IMG/VR virus record: IMGVR_UViG_3300048825_000099
Coordinates: 1 to 29,933 of that record
Strand: one strand, 5' to 3'
From: a virus
DNA length: 29,933 nt
Part shown: positions 1 through 7,192 of the stretch, in pieces
Layout of the letters: each line of letters begins with the position of its first letter
How positions within the stretch are numbered: the first letter of the stretch is position 1
Program-made: the position numbers and the translations under genes
The notes under the pieces: generated by a model
What the model was told of the DNA's origin: nothing
What the model saw: only the letters and a program-made list of their open reading frames with translations
The model's database searches: none

Positions 1-355
1 GGGTCAAGGCATCCTCAAGCTGCTCCCGCTTGTAGGCCACCATCTGCGGCGAGATGGCATTGATGGCGCTCTCACAGGCCGCAATGATGGGCTTGCCTAC
101 GCCCCGGATGCGGTCGGCCTCGGCGTCGAAAGGCTTTGCCTTTTCCATGCAAATTTTTTTGACCAGGGTTTTGCTTTTTTGCAGATTATTGACGCTCTCT
201 GCGACTTTGTTGTAGCCCTCGATGCTGTCGATTTTTAAACTCGCCACGCCCCGGATGATGGCCTGTATCTGCTCGATGGTGGTGGCGGGCAGAATAACAA
301 GCGGCCTGGCGAGGTTAGGCGAGGGTGTCAGGATGATATCTGCTGTGTCGCTCAT
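1..355 (-). CDS. Helical phage protein, N-terminal part (partial at left edge)
   Basis: An open frame starts with ATG at 355 and runs off position 1, giving 118 residues beginning MSDTADIILTPSPN. The visible part is mostly helical and charged (around residues 38-118), with a VKKICMEKAKPFDAEADRIR segment. It resembles small coiled-coil proteins found near recombination or nucleic-acid genes in phages, but no family can be assigned. The start overlaps the stop of the upstream gene by four bases (ATGA), so the two are probably translationally coupled. The frame leaves one spare base at position 1, which matches the frame of the heptapeptide-repeat gene at 29569-29933 if the molecule is circular. 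The full protein would then be 239 residues. Function unknown. Confidence 0.75.
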   Translation of the reverse strand, partial: MSDTADIILTPSPNLARPLVILPATTIEQIQAIIRGVASLKIDSIEGYNKVAESVNNLQKSKTLVKKICMEKAKPFDAEADRIRGVGKPIIAACESAINAISPQMVAYKREQLEDALT

Positions 356-618
356 TTGTCGGTCTCCTTGAGGGGGGGGAGCACGGCAGCCCAAGCCTTG
401 TCGATGGGCTGCTGGCCAGCAGGCGCGTAGATGCCGCAAGCCACGGCGCGCAGCTTCTGCGCGGCCACCATGAGCGCGTTGCTGGCCGCGCCGACGGCCA
501 CCTGCTCAGCGGCAGAGAGTTGTGCCCAATGCAGGCGCGCCCCGCTCTGCATATTGTCGTGCTGCTCAGTCAGGGTCTCGGCGATGTCGCCGAACTCGCC
601 GCGGAACTCTTTGGTCAT
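352..618 (-). CDS. Small hypothetical protein, first gene of the leftward operon
   Basis: This encodes 88 residues beginning MTKEFRGEFGD. I chose ATG 618 because GGAGG at 626-630 lies seven bases upstream. ATG 624 is only one base from that site, and a longer frame back to 726 would run through the promoter at 698-726. The N-terminal half is acidic (GDIAETLTEQHDNMQ) and the middle is alanine-rich and helical (LSAAEQVAVGAASNALMVAA). No known domain is recognised. Transcription would begin near 690, giving a leader of about 70 bases. The stop overlaps the next start by four bases. A small soluble early protein is likely, but its role is unknown. Confidence 0.7.
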   Translation of the reverse strand: MTKEFRGEFGDIAETLTEQHDNMQSGARLHWAQLSAAEQVAVGAASNALMVAAQKLRAVACGIYAPAGQQPIDKAWAAVLPPLKETDK

Positions 619-697
619 TGTCATGCCTCCAATGTTATGCCCGCCCAGGGCTGCACGATGGAGCCACTTCCGGGCGGGCGCCGCGGTTAATGGCCAG

Positions 698-726
698 ACT
701 ATATCATTGCTAGCGTAACTTGTCAA
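698..726 (-). promoter_or_regulatory. Sigma-70-like promoter for the leftward operon
   Basis: On the minus strand TTGACA (721-726) is separated by exactly 17 bases from TATAGT (698-703). A TG one base before the -10 hexamer gives an extended -10. The start of transcription would be near 690, about 70 bases before the ATG at 618. It faces away from the plus-strand promoter at 765-793, and the 38 bases between the two -35 boxes are the natural place for a shared operator, though I see no convincing palindrome there. Confidence 0.85.
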
Positions 727-764
727 AACAAATCAACGCTGGGATATATTTTTCCCCGCCCCCC

Positions 765-793
765 TTGACACGCTCCCCCTACTGCCCTATATA
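765..793 (+). promoter_or_regulatory. Sigma-70-like promoter for the rightward genes
   Basis: TTGACA (765-770), a 17-base spacer and TATATA (788-793) make a near-consensus promoter. Transcription should start around 799-801, practically at the ATG at 802, so the first message may be leaderless. TATAGT at 790-795 is an alternative -10 with a 19-base spacer. This would drive the replication and packaging genes. Confidence 0.8.
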
Positions 794-801
794 GTGGCGG
801 C

Positions 802-1068
802 ATGACAAACAAAACTCACAAATTGGTCCCGCTACCCGGCATCCTGCCGCGCCTCACGCTGCCAGGGGAAAAACGGTCCATATCGCAGGCGGCCGTGAAT
901 GCCTGCTACCTGCCCGCGCTAAAAATCAAACCTGTCAACATATACGGGCTGCCAAAATCGCGCACCGAGCACGCCTACATCACCGCAGCGCAGGCGGATG
1001 ACATTGTGCGCTTGTTCCGAATTCTCAACTGGCGCAGTTTCCGCGCCGCTGGGTTAGATTGGCTTTGA
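802..1068 (+). CDS. Small hypothetical protein directly behind the rightward promoter
   Basis: This encodes 88 residues beginning MTNKTHKLVPLPGILPR. ATG 802 lies only about 8 bases after the -10 box. Just the weak GGCGG at 796-800 precedes it, so translation is probably leaderless or nearly so. The protein is basic, with a proline-rich N-terminus and a possible helical C-terminal part (ITAAQADDIVRLFRILNWRSF). No helix-turn-helix or other family motif is clear. Its place as first gene of the rightward transcript suggests an early regulatory or host-takeover role, which is inference only. The alternative is a non-coding leader. Confidence 0.6.
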   Translation: MTNKTHKLVPLPGILPRLTLPGEKRSISQAAVNACYLPALKIKPVNIYGLPKSRTEHAYITAAQADDIVRLFRILNWRSFRAAGLDWL

Positions 1069-1126
1069 TTGCATTTTAGCGCCTGGGGTGATATACCAGC
1101 CCGAGCGACGCACTTTTGGAGGCCAG

Positions 1127-2095
1127 ATGATAGACGAGCATGAGCAAGAGCGGCAAATCCGGTTCCGGGCATGGGCGCAGGTCCCGGTGGAACTTTTGGC
1201 ATCTCGGCTCTCGATGGAGGCCAAGGCCCTATACGCCATCATGCGGAGCTTTGGCCCCGAGAGCCGCGCCAGCATCAAGGGCCTGGCCGCCCGCATGTAT
1301 GCCGACCGTCCCACCATTACGCGCAGGCAATGCCTGAACGTCAAGCAAGCCCAGCATGAGCTTGTGGATGGCGGATGGATCGAGCTTGAGGCCGAGGGCA
1401 CCGGCAAGGGCAAAGGCCAGAAAGGTGTGCCTAGAATATGGCGTATTCTTGATATGCCCCCCAATTTTAAGGGGGCTCGTTTTTGTGCTACCACAAATTT
1501 GAGGGGGCTCAAAAACGGACCCCCTAAGCAGATAAGTAAAAGCTCTTCTAAGCATCTAAAAAAAGAAAAGAAAAGTGTGTGTATGACGCATAGCTTAGTT
1601 AAGCCGACCGCTGAGAAATCAACGCCCAAAACCACACACACCTCTTTGGCTTCGCCAAGCCCCAAAGACCAAGCAAAAACGCCCACTCTGATTCATCCGC
1701 TTCAAGCGCGTCTTGAAGCCATAGCCCAATCAAGCCCGGGCGCCGGAACTCCCCACGCCGCAGAACTGCCCACGCAGAGCGAGAGCTATGACCATCTCGC
1801 CCAGGCCTATGCGCTCTTTTGCAATGATTCGTTTTGGCGAGCCCGCAATCTACCCTGGCGCGGCTTCGTCAAGCAGCTTTCGCAATTCTTGGCGCTCGCC
1901 AAGAAACCACCGGCATCCCAAAAGCCCACCAAGCCAGACCCCAAGACCTGCACACATCCCAAGCGCCTGCATCGCCTACCCGTACGACACCTAGATCCCA
2001 TTCGCGGCTGGACTGACACCACGCGTTGCGCCTGCGGCCACATCGTCCATGTGGACTACGAGTACCCAACCCCACCCGAGGAGCTGCGCCCATGA
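1127..2095 (+). CDS. Phage replication initiator-like protein, winged helix plus C-terminal Cys motif
   Basis: A protein of 322 residues beginning MIDEHEQERQIRFRAWAQ. Residues about 28-108 look like the helix-turn-helix/winged-helix domain of phage replication initiators (lambda O / HTH_36 style), with LSMEAKALYAIMRSF, a recognition-helix region and the wing GGWIELEAEGTGKGKG. A lysine/serine/proline-rich linker follows, then residues about 240-270 (YALFCNDSFWRARNLPWRGFVKQ), and a C-terminal CTHPKRLHR...CACGHIVHVDY that could bind zinc. I chose ATG 1127 because GGAGG lies at 1118-1122; an earlier in-frame ATG at 1088 has no ribosome site. Repeats inside the gene (1457-1524) suggest it carries its own origin. 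The stop overlaps the next start by four bases. Confidence 0.75.
   Translation: MIDEHEQERQIRFRAWAQVPVELLASRLSMEAKALYAIMRSFGPESRASIKGLAARMYADRPTITRRQCLNVKQAQHELVDGGWIELEAEGTGKGKGQKGVPRIWRILDMPPNFKGARFCATTNLRGLKNGPPKQISKSSSKHLKKEKKSVCMTHSLVKPTAEKSTPKTTHTSLASPSPKDQAKTPTLIHPLQARLEAIAQSSPGAGTPHAAELPTQSESYDHLAQAYALFCNDSFWRARNLPWRGFVKQLSQFLALAKKPPASQKPTKPDPKTCTHPKRLHRLPVRHLDPIRGWTDTTRCACGHIVHVDYEYPTPPEELRP
1457..1600 (+). other. Candidate phage replication origin inside the initiator gene
   Basis: Two near-identical 16-base elements, AATTTTAAGGGGGCTC (1463-1478) and AAATTTGAGGGGGCTC (1495-1510), lie 32 bases apart. Each can form a hairpin: C-run 1457-1462 with 1471-1475, and G-run 1503-1507 with CCCCC 1520-1524. 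An A-rich stretch with poor G+C follows (about 1530-1582), as expected of an unwinding element. Lambdoid and many other phages carry iterons within the initiator gene; this assignment rests on that parallel and on the repeats. Confidence 0.55.
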
Positions 2096-2310
2096 ACAGC
2101 ACCCTGGATTACGCCGCGGACCTAGCAGCCAAAGCCCGGGCCGCCTGCAGTTGTCCACCCGAGGCCCTGGGCTACAACGACATGCATCAAGTGTGCTGTA
2201 CTGCCTGCGGGAATGTCATCGAGCTATGGAATCCACAAGCGTGCAGTCTAGCCGAGGTCACCGCGCAGCTCATCAAGAACTCCATGAGGGCTAATCATGC
2301 GAGTGCATAA
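2092..2310 (+). CDS. Small zinc-ribbon-like protein
   Basis: This encodes 72 residues beginning MNSTLDYAADLAAKARAACSCP. ATG 2092 overlaps the stop of the initiator gene (ATGA) and GGAG lies just upstream at 2080-2083. The cysteines (C-S-C near residue 20 and CC-TACG near residue 40) form a likely structural zinc site. The layout resembles the C-terminal cysteine segment of the preceding initiator (C...C-A-C-G-H-I-V), so this may be a detached or duplicated copy of that module. No enzymatic motif is seen. A nucleic-acid-binding accessory role is possible but unproven. Confidence 0.65.
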   Translation: MNSTLDYAADLAAKARAACSCPPEALGYNDMHQVCCTACGNVIELWNPQACSLAEVTAQLIKNSMRANHASA

Positions 2311-2590
2311 GCGCGGCGGGAATCACGGAGGCTTTAGAACTACGGCAAAGGTTCACGCTCACATCGCCGAGCTGATGGAGATGGAAAACACCGGTCGCAC
2401 GAATTACAAGCCCGCGCTTATGGCTATCTATTTGCTTGAGCTATTGACCGGGCATAGCGAAATTGCTATAAACTCTTGCCCATCCAAAAACGGCGACACC
2501 TGTTTTATGATTTGCTCGCTAGGTGGACCCGTGAAACACCTCACCCCCGCTGAGTGGGAGCAGACCAAATGCCCGCCAAAGGAACCCTAA
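2297..2590 (+). CDS. Hypothetical small protein with KHLTPAEWEQ C-terminus
   Basis: This encodes 97 residues beginning MRVHKRGGNHGG, overlapping the previous gene by 14 bases, with GAGGG at 2286-2290 as ribosome site. The basic, glycine-rich N-terminus is followed by a helical segment (TTAKVHAHIAELMEMEN) and a hydrophobic stretch (MAIYLLELLTG). A cysteine-containing tail ends in GGPVKHLTPAEWEQTK. That last motif recurs, out of frame, at 2655-2695 before the terminase genes, which shows that this segment has been duplicated. Family not recognised. Confidence 0.6.
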   Translation: MRVHKRGGNHGGFRTTAKVHAHIAELMEMENTGRTNYKPALMAIYLLELLTGHSEIAINSCPSKNGDTCFMICSLGGPVKHLTPAEWEQTKCPPKEP

Positions 2591-2751
2591 AGTTTCGGGT
2601 CACCCCAGCGGTCTTAGAGCGGTCGGATCGCTGCCCATTTACGAATGCTGCTCCGGCGGAACCCGCAAACATCTCACGCAAGCGGAATGGGAGCAACTTC
2701 CCACGCTGGGAAGAGCACACGGGCTTGAAAGCCGAAGCAATTAGAGGCTGA
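2569..2751 (+). pseudogene. Decayed, frameshifted duplication in front of terS
   Basis: The frame from ATG 2569 reads MPAKGTLKFRVTPAVLERSD, matching the start of the small terminase at 2762 (MPAKGTVRFVLTPTMLEK). After about residue 20 the sense changes. A different frame of the same stretch reads ECCSGGTRKHLTQAEWEQL (about 2643-2697), matching the C-terminus of the gene at 2297. A frame change near 2625-2632 would join the two parts, so this looks like a broken paralogue rather than two genes. It may still be translated as a 60-residue peptide from 2569, since GGGAG precedes it. Confidence 0.5.
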
Positions 2752-2761
2752 GGAGACTGCC

Positions 2762-3292
2762 ATGCCTGCCAAGGGAACCGTTCGATTCGTCCTCACCCCA
2801 ACTATGCTGGAAAAGGCAGGGGTTGCAGCATCGCGTGGGCTGGACCATGATGACATAGCGCGGGTGCTGGGTATCAGCGTCACCACGCTCTATGAGCACA
2901 AGGCAAAGAATGAGGAGTTCGCGGAGGCCATACGGAGGGGCAAGGCGAAGGGGCACCTGGCCATTGCGGATGCTGTATACAACAAAGCCAAGGCCGGGAA
3001 TATGGATGCTGCGCGGCTGATTTTGAGCAGGCGCTATGGCTGGCAAGAACATCAAAAGATTGAAGTCGAGGGAATGCAGCAGGGCGCCATCGGCGGCGAG
3101 GTGATGATTGACGCGCGCACGCTGAATCTCCACGCCGGGAATGGCAATGGCTCTAAAGGCGGCACCGATGCAGCAGATGAGCAGCACAGCGATGATGACC
3201 TCCGAGCAGAGATACTCAGCAGCTTGGACCGCATTGCTGCCGCGAGCCGAGCGCCAAGCGTGGTTATCGACCAGAAGTCACGCTCAACTTGA
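2762..3292 (+). CDS. terS: Terminase small subunit (DNA-recognition, HTH)
   Basis: This encodes 176 residues. GAGGAG lies just upstream of ATG 2762. Residues about 20-60 (AASRGLDHDDIARVLGISVTTLYEH) are a helix-turn-helix of the kind seen in small terminase subunits and transposase-like DNA-binding proteins. They are followed by helical EFAEAIRRGKAKGHLAIADAVYNKAKAG and RLILSRRYGWQEHQ, a typical TerS oligomerisation segment. The acidic C-terminal tail overlaps the start of the large terminase, which fits a coupled packaging pair. It would bind the pac/cos site and load DNA onto the motor. A shorter HTH homologue lies on the other strand at 25389-25655. Confidence 0.85.
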   Translation: MPAKGTVRFVLTPTMLEKAGVAASRGLDHDDIARVLGISVTTLYEHKAKNEEFAEAIRRGKAKGHLAIADAVYNKAKAGNMDAARLILSRRYGWQEHQKIEVEGMQQGAIGGEVMIDARTLNLHAGNGNGSKGGTDAADEQHSDDDLRAEILSSLDRIAAASRAPSVVIDQKSRST

Positions 3293-4556
3293 ACTGCTGA
3301 AACACGATTGGAGATTTTGGGCGCGAGCTGACCAGCGGACACCCATGGGCGAGTGGTCGCAATGGGTGGCGCTGGCGGGCCGAGGTTGGGGCAAGAGCCG
3401 GGTGGGCAAGGAGTGGGTGCGCGAGGAAGTGAACGCCGGAGCCCGGCGTTTTGCTTTGGTGGGAGCTACCAATTCGGACGTCAGGAACGTGATGATCGAG
3501 GGCAGCGCCGAAAGCCCTGGCTTGCTCGATGTGTTCCCGGACCACCAGCGCCCGGTCTACATCCCGAGCAAGCGCCTGATAAAGTTCCACACTGGTGCGG
3601 TGGGCTATACCTACTCGGCAGAGACGCCCGCCCGACTTCGCGGTCCGCAGCATGACCGCGCGTGGTGCGACGAGCTGGCGGCGTGGGAGGAGGCTGGACC
3701 AGGGCGCATGCGGCACACTTGGGACATGCTCAAGTTTGGCTTGCGGTTGGGCGCGCATCCACGAGCTTGCGTCACCACCACGCCCAAGCCGCTGAAGCTG
3801 CTTAAGGAATTGCTGGCAGACCCCGGCACGGCCATCACGCGGGGCCGCACGTTGGACAACGCGGCCAACTTAGCGCCGAGTTTCTTGGCCGAGATTGTGC
3901 GGCTCTATCAAGGCACGCGGTTGGGCCGCCAGGAGCTGGACGCCGAGGTGCTGGCTGACATCGAGGGTGCGCTCTGGATGCTAGAGACCATCGAGGCGCA
4001 CCGGGTGCGCACGGCACCGAATGACATGGCGCGCATCTACGTTGGCGTAGACCCATCGGTTGCTGGCCAGGACTTCACCGAGGACCGCAGCAAGAAACGC
4101 GATGACTGCGGCATCGTGGTCTGTGGACGGCGCGGGCCGAAGCGGTCTTTCGCCGAGCGGTATGTGTTGGGCGATTACAGCATGAACGCCGCTCCCGACA
4201 AATGGGCGCTGGAAGTGGTCCGCGTGTTTTGGTTGCATCAGGCGGATGCCGTGATAGCCGAGGGCAACAACGGCGGAGAGTTGGTGCGCATGGCCATCAA
4301 CCATGTTGACCCACGCGTTAAGGTCAAGATGGTGACGGCGACACGTAACAAGGCGACCCGCGCAGAGCCGGTGGCCATGGCCTACCAGCGCGGCGAGGTG
4401 CATCACGTCAAGGAAGCGAAGCTGCAAAAGCTCGAAGAAGAAATGACAACATGGGTGCCGGATGGAAAGAGCGGCTCACCCAATCGGGTGGACGCCTTGG
4501 TGTGGGCTATCATCGAGGACATGGAAGGTGTCGCCAGCTACGGCACCATGGCATAA
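3141..4556 (+). CDS. terL: Terminase large subunit (packaging ATPase and nuclease)
   Basis: Up to 471 residues. The ATPase domain shows Walker A GRGWGKS (residues 80-86), Walker B with acidic pair D177-E178 in AWCDEL, and the coupling segment VTTTPKP (211-217). The RNase H-like nuclease domain shows D304 in GVDPS, E374 in IAEGNNGG and D451 in NRVDALVWA. It translocates DNA into the prohead and cuts the concatemer. The start is uncertain: ATG 3141, 3147, 3168, 3177, 3192 and 3195 are all in frame and none has a strong ribosome site. Family members begin shortly before the ALLPRAERQAW helix, so 3195 is also reasonable. It overlaps terS by 98-152 bases. Confidence 0.95.
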   Translation: MAMALKAAPMQQMSSTAMMTSEQRYSAAWTALLPRAERQAWLSTRSHAQLELLKHDWRFWARADQRTPMGEWSQWVALAGRGWGKSRVGKEWVREEVNAGARRFALVGATNSDVRNVMIEGSAESPGLLDVFPDHQRPVYIPSKRLIKFHTGAVGYTYSAETPARLRGPQHDRAWCDELAAWEEAGPGRMRHTWDMLKFGLRLGAHPRACVTTTPKPLKLLKELLADPGTAITRGRTLDNAANLAPSFLAEIVRLYQGTRLGRQELDAEVLADIEGALWMLETIEAHRVRTAPNDMARIYVGVDPSVAGQDFTEDRSKKRDDCGIVVCGRRGPKRSFAERYVLGDYSMNAAPDKWALEVVRVFWLHQADAVIAEGNNGGELVRMAINHVDPRVKVKMVTATRNKATRAEPVAMAYQRGEVHHVKEAKLQKLEEEMTTWVPDGKSGSPNRVDALVWAIIEDMEGVASYGTMA

Positions 4557-4565
4557 GGGGGCAGC

Positions 4566-6842
4566 ATGGCACAGACAAAAGGTTCGACGCGGCTACTGAA
4601 TCCCATGGGCGTCATCGGCGGCATGGGCGCAGCGGCCAAGGCATTTGCCCAGGGCCAGGGCGTGCAGGGCGCGGGCAAGGTATTCTGGACATTTACCACG
4701 GACTATTACGTCCCTAACAAGCAGCAGTTCCAGGCGGACGGTGGCCGCTACGGTGCGCGCTATGATGCCATCACCGAGATTGAGCGCGCCCAGGAGTTCA
4801 GCATCGCCGTCAACGCCATCGCCCGCGAGATTGGCGGCGCCAAGCGCATGCTGGAGATGGAGACGCAAGGGCAGGACCCAGTGCCGCTCACCGACCGCAA
4901 TCATCCGCTGGTCAAGCTCATGGAGCAGCCCAACCCGCTCCACACCTGGCAGAGCTTCATCGAGACATCCGTGATGCTGCTCTTGCCAACTGGCAACTGC
5001 TATTGGCTCATGGACCCTCTGAGCGTGGCGGGCACGCCCATGGCGATATGGATACTCAGGCCGGACCGCACGCGCCCGGTGCGCCTCGCCGACCCCTTGC
5101 GCCCTGTGCAGGGGTATGAGCATTTCGCCGAGGATGGCACGCGCCACATGTTCCCGAGCGACCGTGTCATCCACATCAAGCTGCCCAACCCGCTCACCGA
5201 TTATCAGGGCCTGGGCTTGGTGCAGACCTTGGGCCTGACGTTGGAGATGGACGTCAGCTCCATGCAGAGCAACATCAACCTGTTCCGCCAGGGCGGCAGG
5301 TTGTCCACGGTTATTGAGGGCTATGACGATGGCGACCCGCTGGCCGAGAAAGAGTTTGTCAACAAAATCAAGGCCTCGCACATGGGCAGCGAGAACGCGC
5401 ACAAGGTGCTCATTCTCCACGGCACCGCCAAGCTGAATACGCAGGCATCCGCAGCCACCAAGGAAGTGGATTACAAGACCACGCGCGAGGACTTGAGCCG
5501 CGCCACCGGCGGCATGATGGGCGTGCCGCCGCTGATGATGGGCCAGCTCGACCAGATAAACCGCAGCACGGCCACCGTGCAGCAGCAGCAGTTCAACAAG
5601 AATGCTGTCTGGCCGCACATGAACCGCTTCGAGCCCGCGCTCAACATCATCGCCCGCAAGTTCGGCCCCTATGCTTTCCGTTTCCCACGCGTGGATGCCC
5701 TGGACACCGACACCGCATACAACTACATCTTCCACGGCTCGCAATCTGGTGCGCTGTCGCCCAACGATACCCGCGAGAAATTCTTGGGGCTGGCGCGCAG
5801 CAAAGACCCTGACATGGATAAGTGTTACATCCTCAACACCTACATCCCTCTCGATACCTCGGGCAAGCAGCCGGTTCCAGCATCTTCGCTGCCAGCCGCG
5901 ATGCCGGGGGCCGCGCCTGCTGATGCCGTGGCCAAGCCGGCCGTCACGCCGCATGTGCCAGCAACGCCAACAGCGCCACCACACAAGGGACCGCTGACAT
6001 CGCTTTCATCCCTGGGATCAAAGGCGCTTACCGACAAGGATGGCCGCCCTTTTCCTAAAGGCACCCAGGAGCAACGCCGCGTCCTCGCTGCCGTCCTTGC
6101 TGCGCGGCCCAAGATAGACAAGGCGCTTGCCGCTCCCATCGAGCGCCATTTCCGGGCCATCGCCGACAAGGCCGTGGCCGAGCTTGAGAAACGCGGCAAG
6201 GGCAAGGCCGTGCAGAAGGCCAGCATCCCCGGCCTGCTCGATGGCATCCGCAAGGCCTATGACCCCACCGGCACATCCTCGGGCTTGCAGCAGAACGCCG
6301 GGAGCGTCTACGCCGCGCAGGTGGTCTCGGCTACGCAAGATGCCGCCATTATCTTCGGCATCAGCATGGACGGCTTTGCTGAAAGCAACACAGACTTTGC
6401 CAACGTGCAGCAATACCTGGCCCAGCGCATCACCGGAGTGGACCAGGAGGTCAAGAATCAGATAGCCAGCCTCATGCAGCAAGGCGCTGAGATGGGGCTG
6501 TCGCCCTGGCAGATTGCCAACGGCACCACGCCCGCGTGGAGCGAGGCCAACGATGGCGCGAGCTTTGACGGCATTCGCACCATGGCAGACGACATTGCCC
6601 AAGAGCGCGCCATGCTGATTGCCCGCACCGAGACCGCGCACCTTCAGGACGCCGTGAACCTGGAGGCCTACAAGCGCATGGGCGTCACCGCTTGCGATGT
6701 CCTAGGCTGCGAGGATTTCAAGGTGATGACCGAATGGGGGCAGAGCTACGGCTGCAATAGCCAGAACGTGCCCATCTCAGCGCAGCCCATCCAGTTCCAT
6801 CCCAACCATGCCGGTGCTGTGGTGCCGCGTCCGGTCAGCTAG
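4566..6842 (+). CDS. Portal protein fused to a MuF-type minor head domain
   Basis: A protein of 758 residues. Residues about 60-430 match HK97-family portals (AQEFSIAVNAIAREIGG, NPLHTWQSFIETSVMLLLPTG, FRQGG, MMGVPPLMMG, QQQFNKNAVWPHMNRFE). A proline/alanine-rich linker covers about 430-500. A helical region then leads to a MuF/SPP1-gp7-like C-terminus: RAMLIARTETAHLQDAVN at 681-698 and a terminal FHPNHAGAVVP in place of the usual HP-N-C-R motif. Portal and MuF are normally separate neighbouring genes, so this is a fusion. The portal forms the dodecameric DNA channel; MuF domains are minor head components. GGGGG lies just before ATG 4566. Confidence 0.92.
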   Translation: MAQTKGSTRLLNPMGVIGGMGAAAKAFAQGQGVQGAGKVFWTFTTDYYVPNKQQFQADGGRYGARYDAITEIERAQEFSIAVNAIAREIGGAKRMLEMETQGQDPVPLTDRNHPLVKLMEQPNPLHTWQSFIETSVMLLLPTGNCYWLMDPLSVAGTPMAIWILRPDRTRPVRLADPLRPVQGYEHFAEDGTRHMFPSDRVIHIKLPNPLTDYQGLGLVQTLGLTLEMDVSSMQSNINLFRQGGRLSTVIEGYDDGDPLAEKEFVNKIKASHMGSENAHKVLILHGTAKLNTQASAATKEVDYKTTREDLSRATGGMMGVPPLMMGQLDQINRSTATVQQQQFNKNAVWPHMNRFEPALNIIARKFGPYAFRFPRVDALDTDTAYNYIFHGSQSGALSPNDTREKFLGLARSKDPDMDKCYILNTYIPLDTSGKQPVPASSLPAAMPGAAPADAVAKPAVTPHVPATPTAPPHKGPLTSLSSLGSKALTDKDGRPFPKGTQEQRRVLAAVLAARPKIDKALAAPIERHFRAIADKAVAELEKRGKGKAVQKASIPGLLDGIRKAYDPTGTSSGLQQNAGSVYAAQVVSATQDAAIIFGISMDGFAESNTDFANVQQYLAQRITGVDQEVKNQIASLMQQGAEMGLSPWQIANGTTPAWSEANDGASFDGIRTMADDIAQERAMLIARTETAHLQDAVNLEAYKRMGVTACDVLGCEDFKVMTEWGQSYGCNSQNVPISAQPIQFHPNHAGAVVPRPVS

Positions 6843-6851
6843 GGGGTGCCC

Positions 6852-7037
6852 ATGGTCCAGACCGTCAAGTCACAGTCGGAACTGTGCTGCAAATGCGAGC
6901 AGCCGGTCCGCGCCGCAGGGCAACGCTACTGCCTCTATCACCACGCCATGCACGAATATATCTATCGCGCAAAGGCGCAGATACAGGCTGAGGCTGCGAG
7001 CAAGCAGCTGGCGCTCAAGTTCCGGCGGAAGCCCTGA
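6852..7037 (+). CDS. Small CxxC zinc-finger-like protein
   Basis: This encodes 61 residues. ATG 6852 is preferred over GTG 6846 because GGGGG (6842-6846) lies five bases upstream. Residues about 11-30 read CCKCEQPVRAAGQRYCLYHH, a C-x2-C...C-x2-HH arrangement that could hold one zinc ion. A charged helix rich in A, Q and K follows (IYRAKAQIQAEAASKQLALKF). It sits ten bases after the portal gene, so it is probably made with the packaging proteins. A small DNA- or protein-binding partner in head assembly is possible; no family is recognised. Its stop codon lies within the first copy of a 16-bp tandem repeat. Confidence 0.65.
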   Translation: MVQTVKSQSELCCKCEQPVRAAGQRYCLYHHAMHEYIYRAKAQIQAEAASKQLALKFRRKP

Positions 7038-7060
7038 CGCGTGGAAGCCCTGACGCGTGG
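7029..7060 (+). repeat. Perfect 16-bp tandem duplication covering a stop codon
   Basis: AAGCCCTGACGCGTGG occurs twice back to back (7029-7044 and 7045-7060). The first copy contains the stop codon of the gene ending at 7037. The second copy leads into the conserved block before the -35 box at 7070. A similar duplicated gene end occurs at 22821-22858. Confidence 0.9.
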
Positions 7061-7069
7061 AACAGCTTT

Positions 7070-7099
7070 TTGACAAGAGCCGGGTGGATGTGGTTATAT
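7070..7099 (+). promoter_or_regulatory. Sigma-70-like promoter before the head genes
   Basis: TTGACA (7070-7075) and TTATAT (7094-7099) are separated by 18 bases. The block just upstream (7048-7074) is nearly identical to that before the promoter at 22873-22901, suggesting common regulation. Transcription would start near 7106 and cover protease, capsid and later genes. Confidence 0.7.
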
Positions 7100-7192
7100 C
7101 ATCTCGGCGAGTGAAAAAACCAGAGCAGGTGCGCAATGAGGGTGGCTCGGACGATTTCACCAGAGCCACCCTCTATCAGAGCAAGGCGGGCC

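Noticed and set aside
352-726. Longer 124-residue version of the first leftward gene
   Set aside because: Its start lies inside the promoter at 698-726. ATG 618 has a well-spaced GGAGG.
1054-1686. 210-codon open frame on the minus strand opposite the initiator gene
   Set aside because: Overlaps a well-supported gene and has no ribosome site or family resemblance.
4593-5984. 463-codon open frame on the minus strand opposite the portal gene
   Set aside because: It is fully covered by the portal gene with strong domain matches. The antisense frame arises from third-position G+C bias and has low-complexity His/Arg/Gly content.
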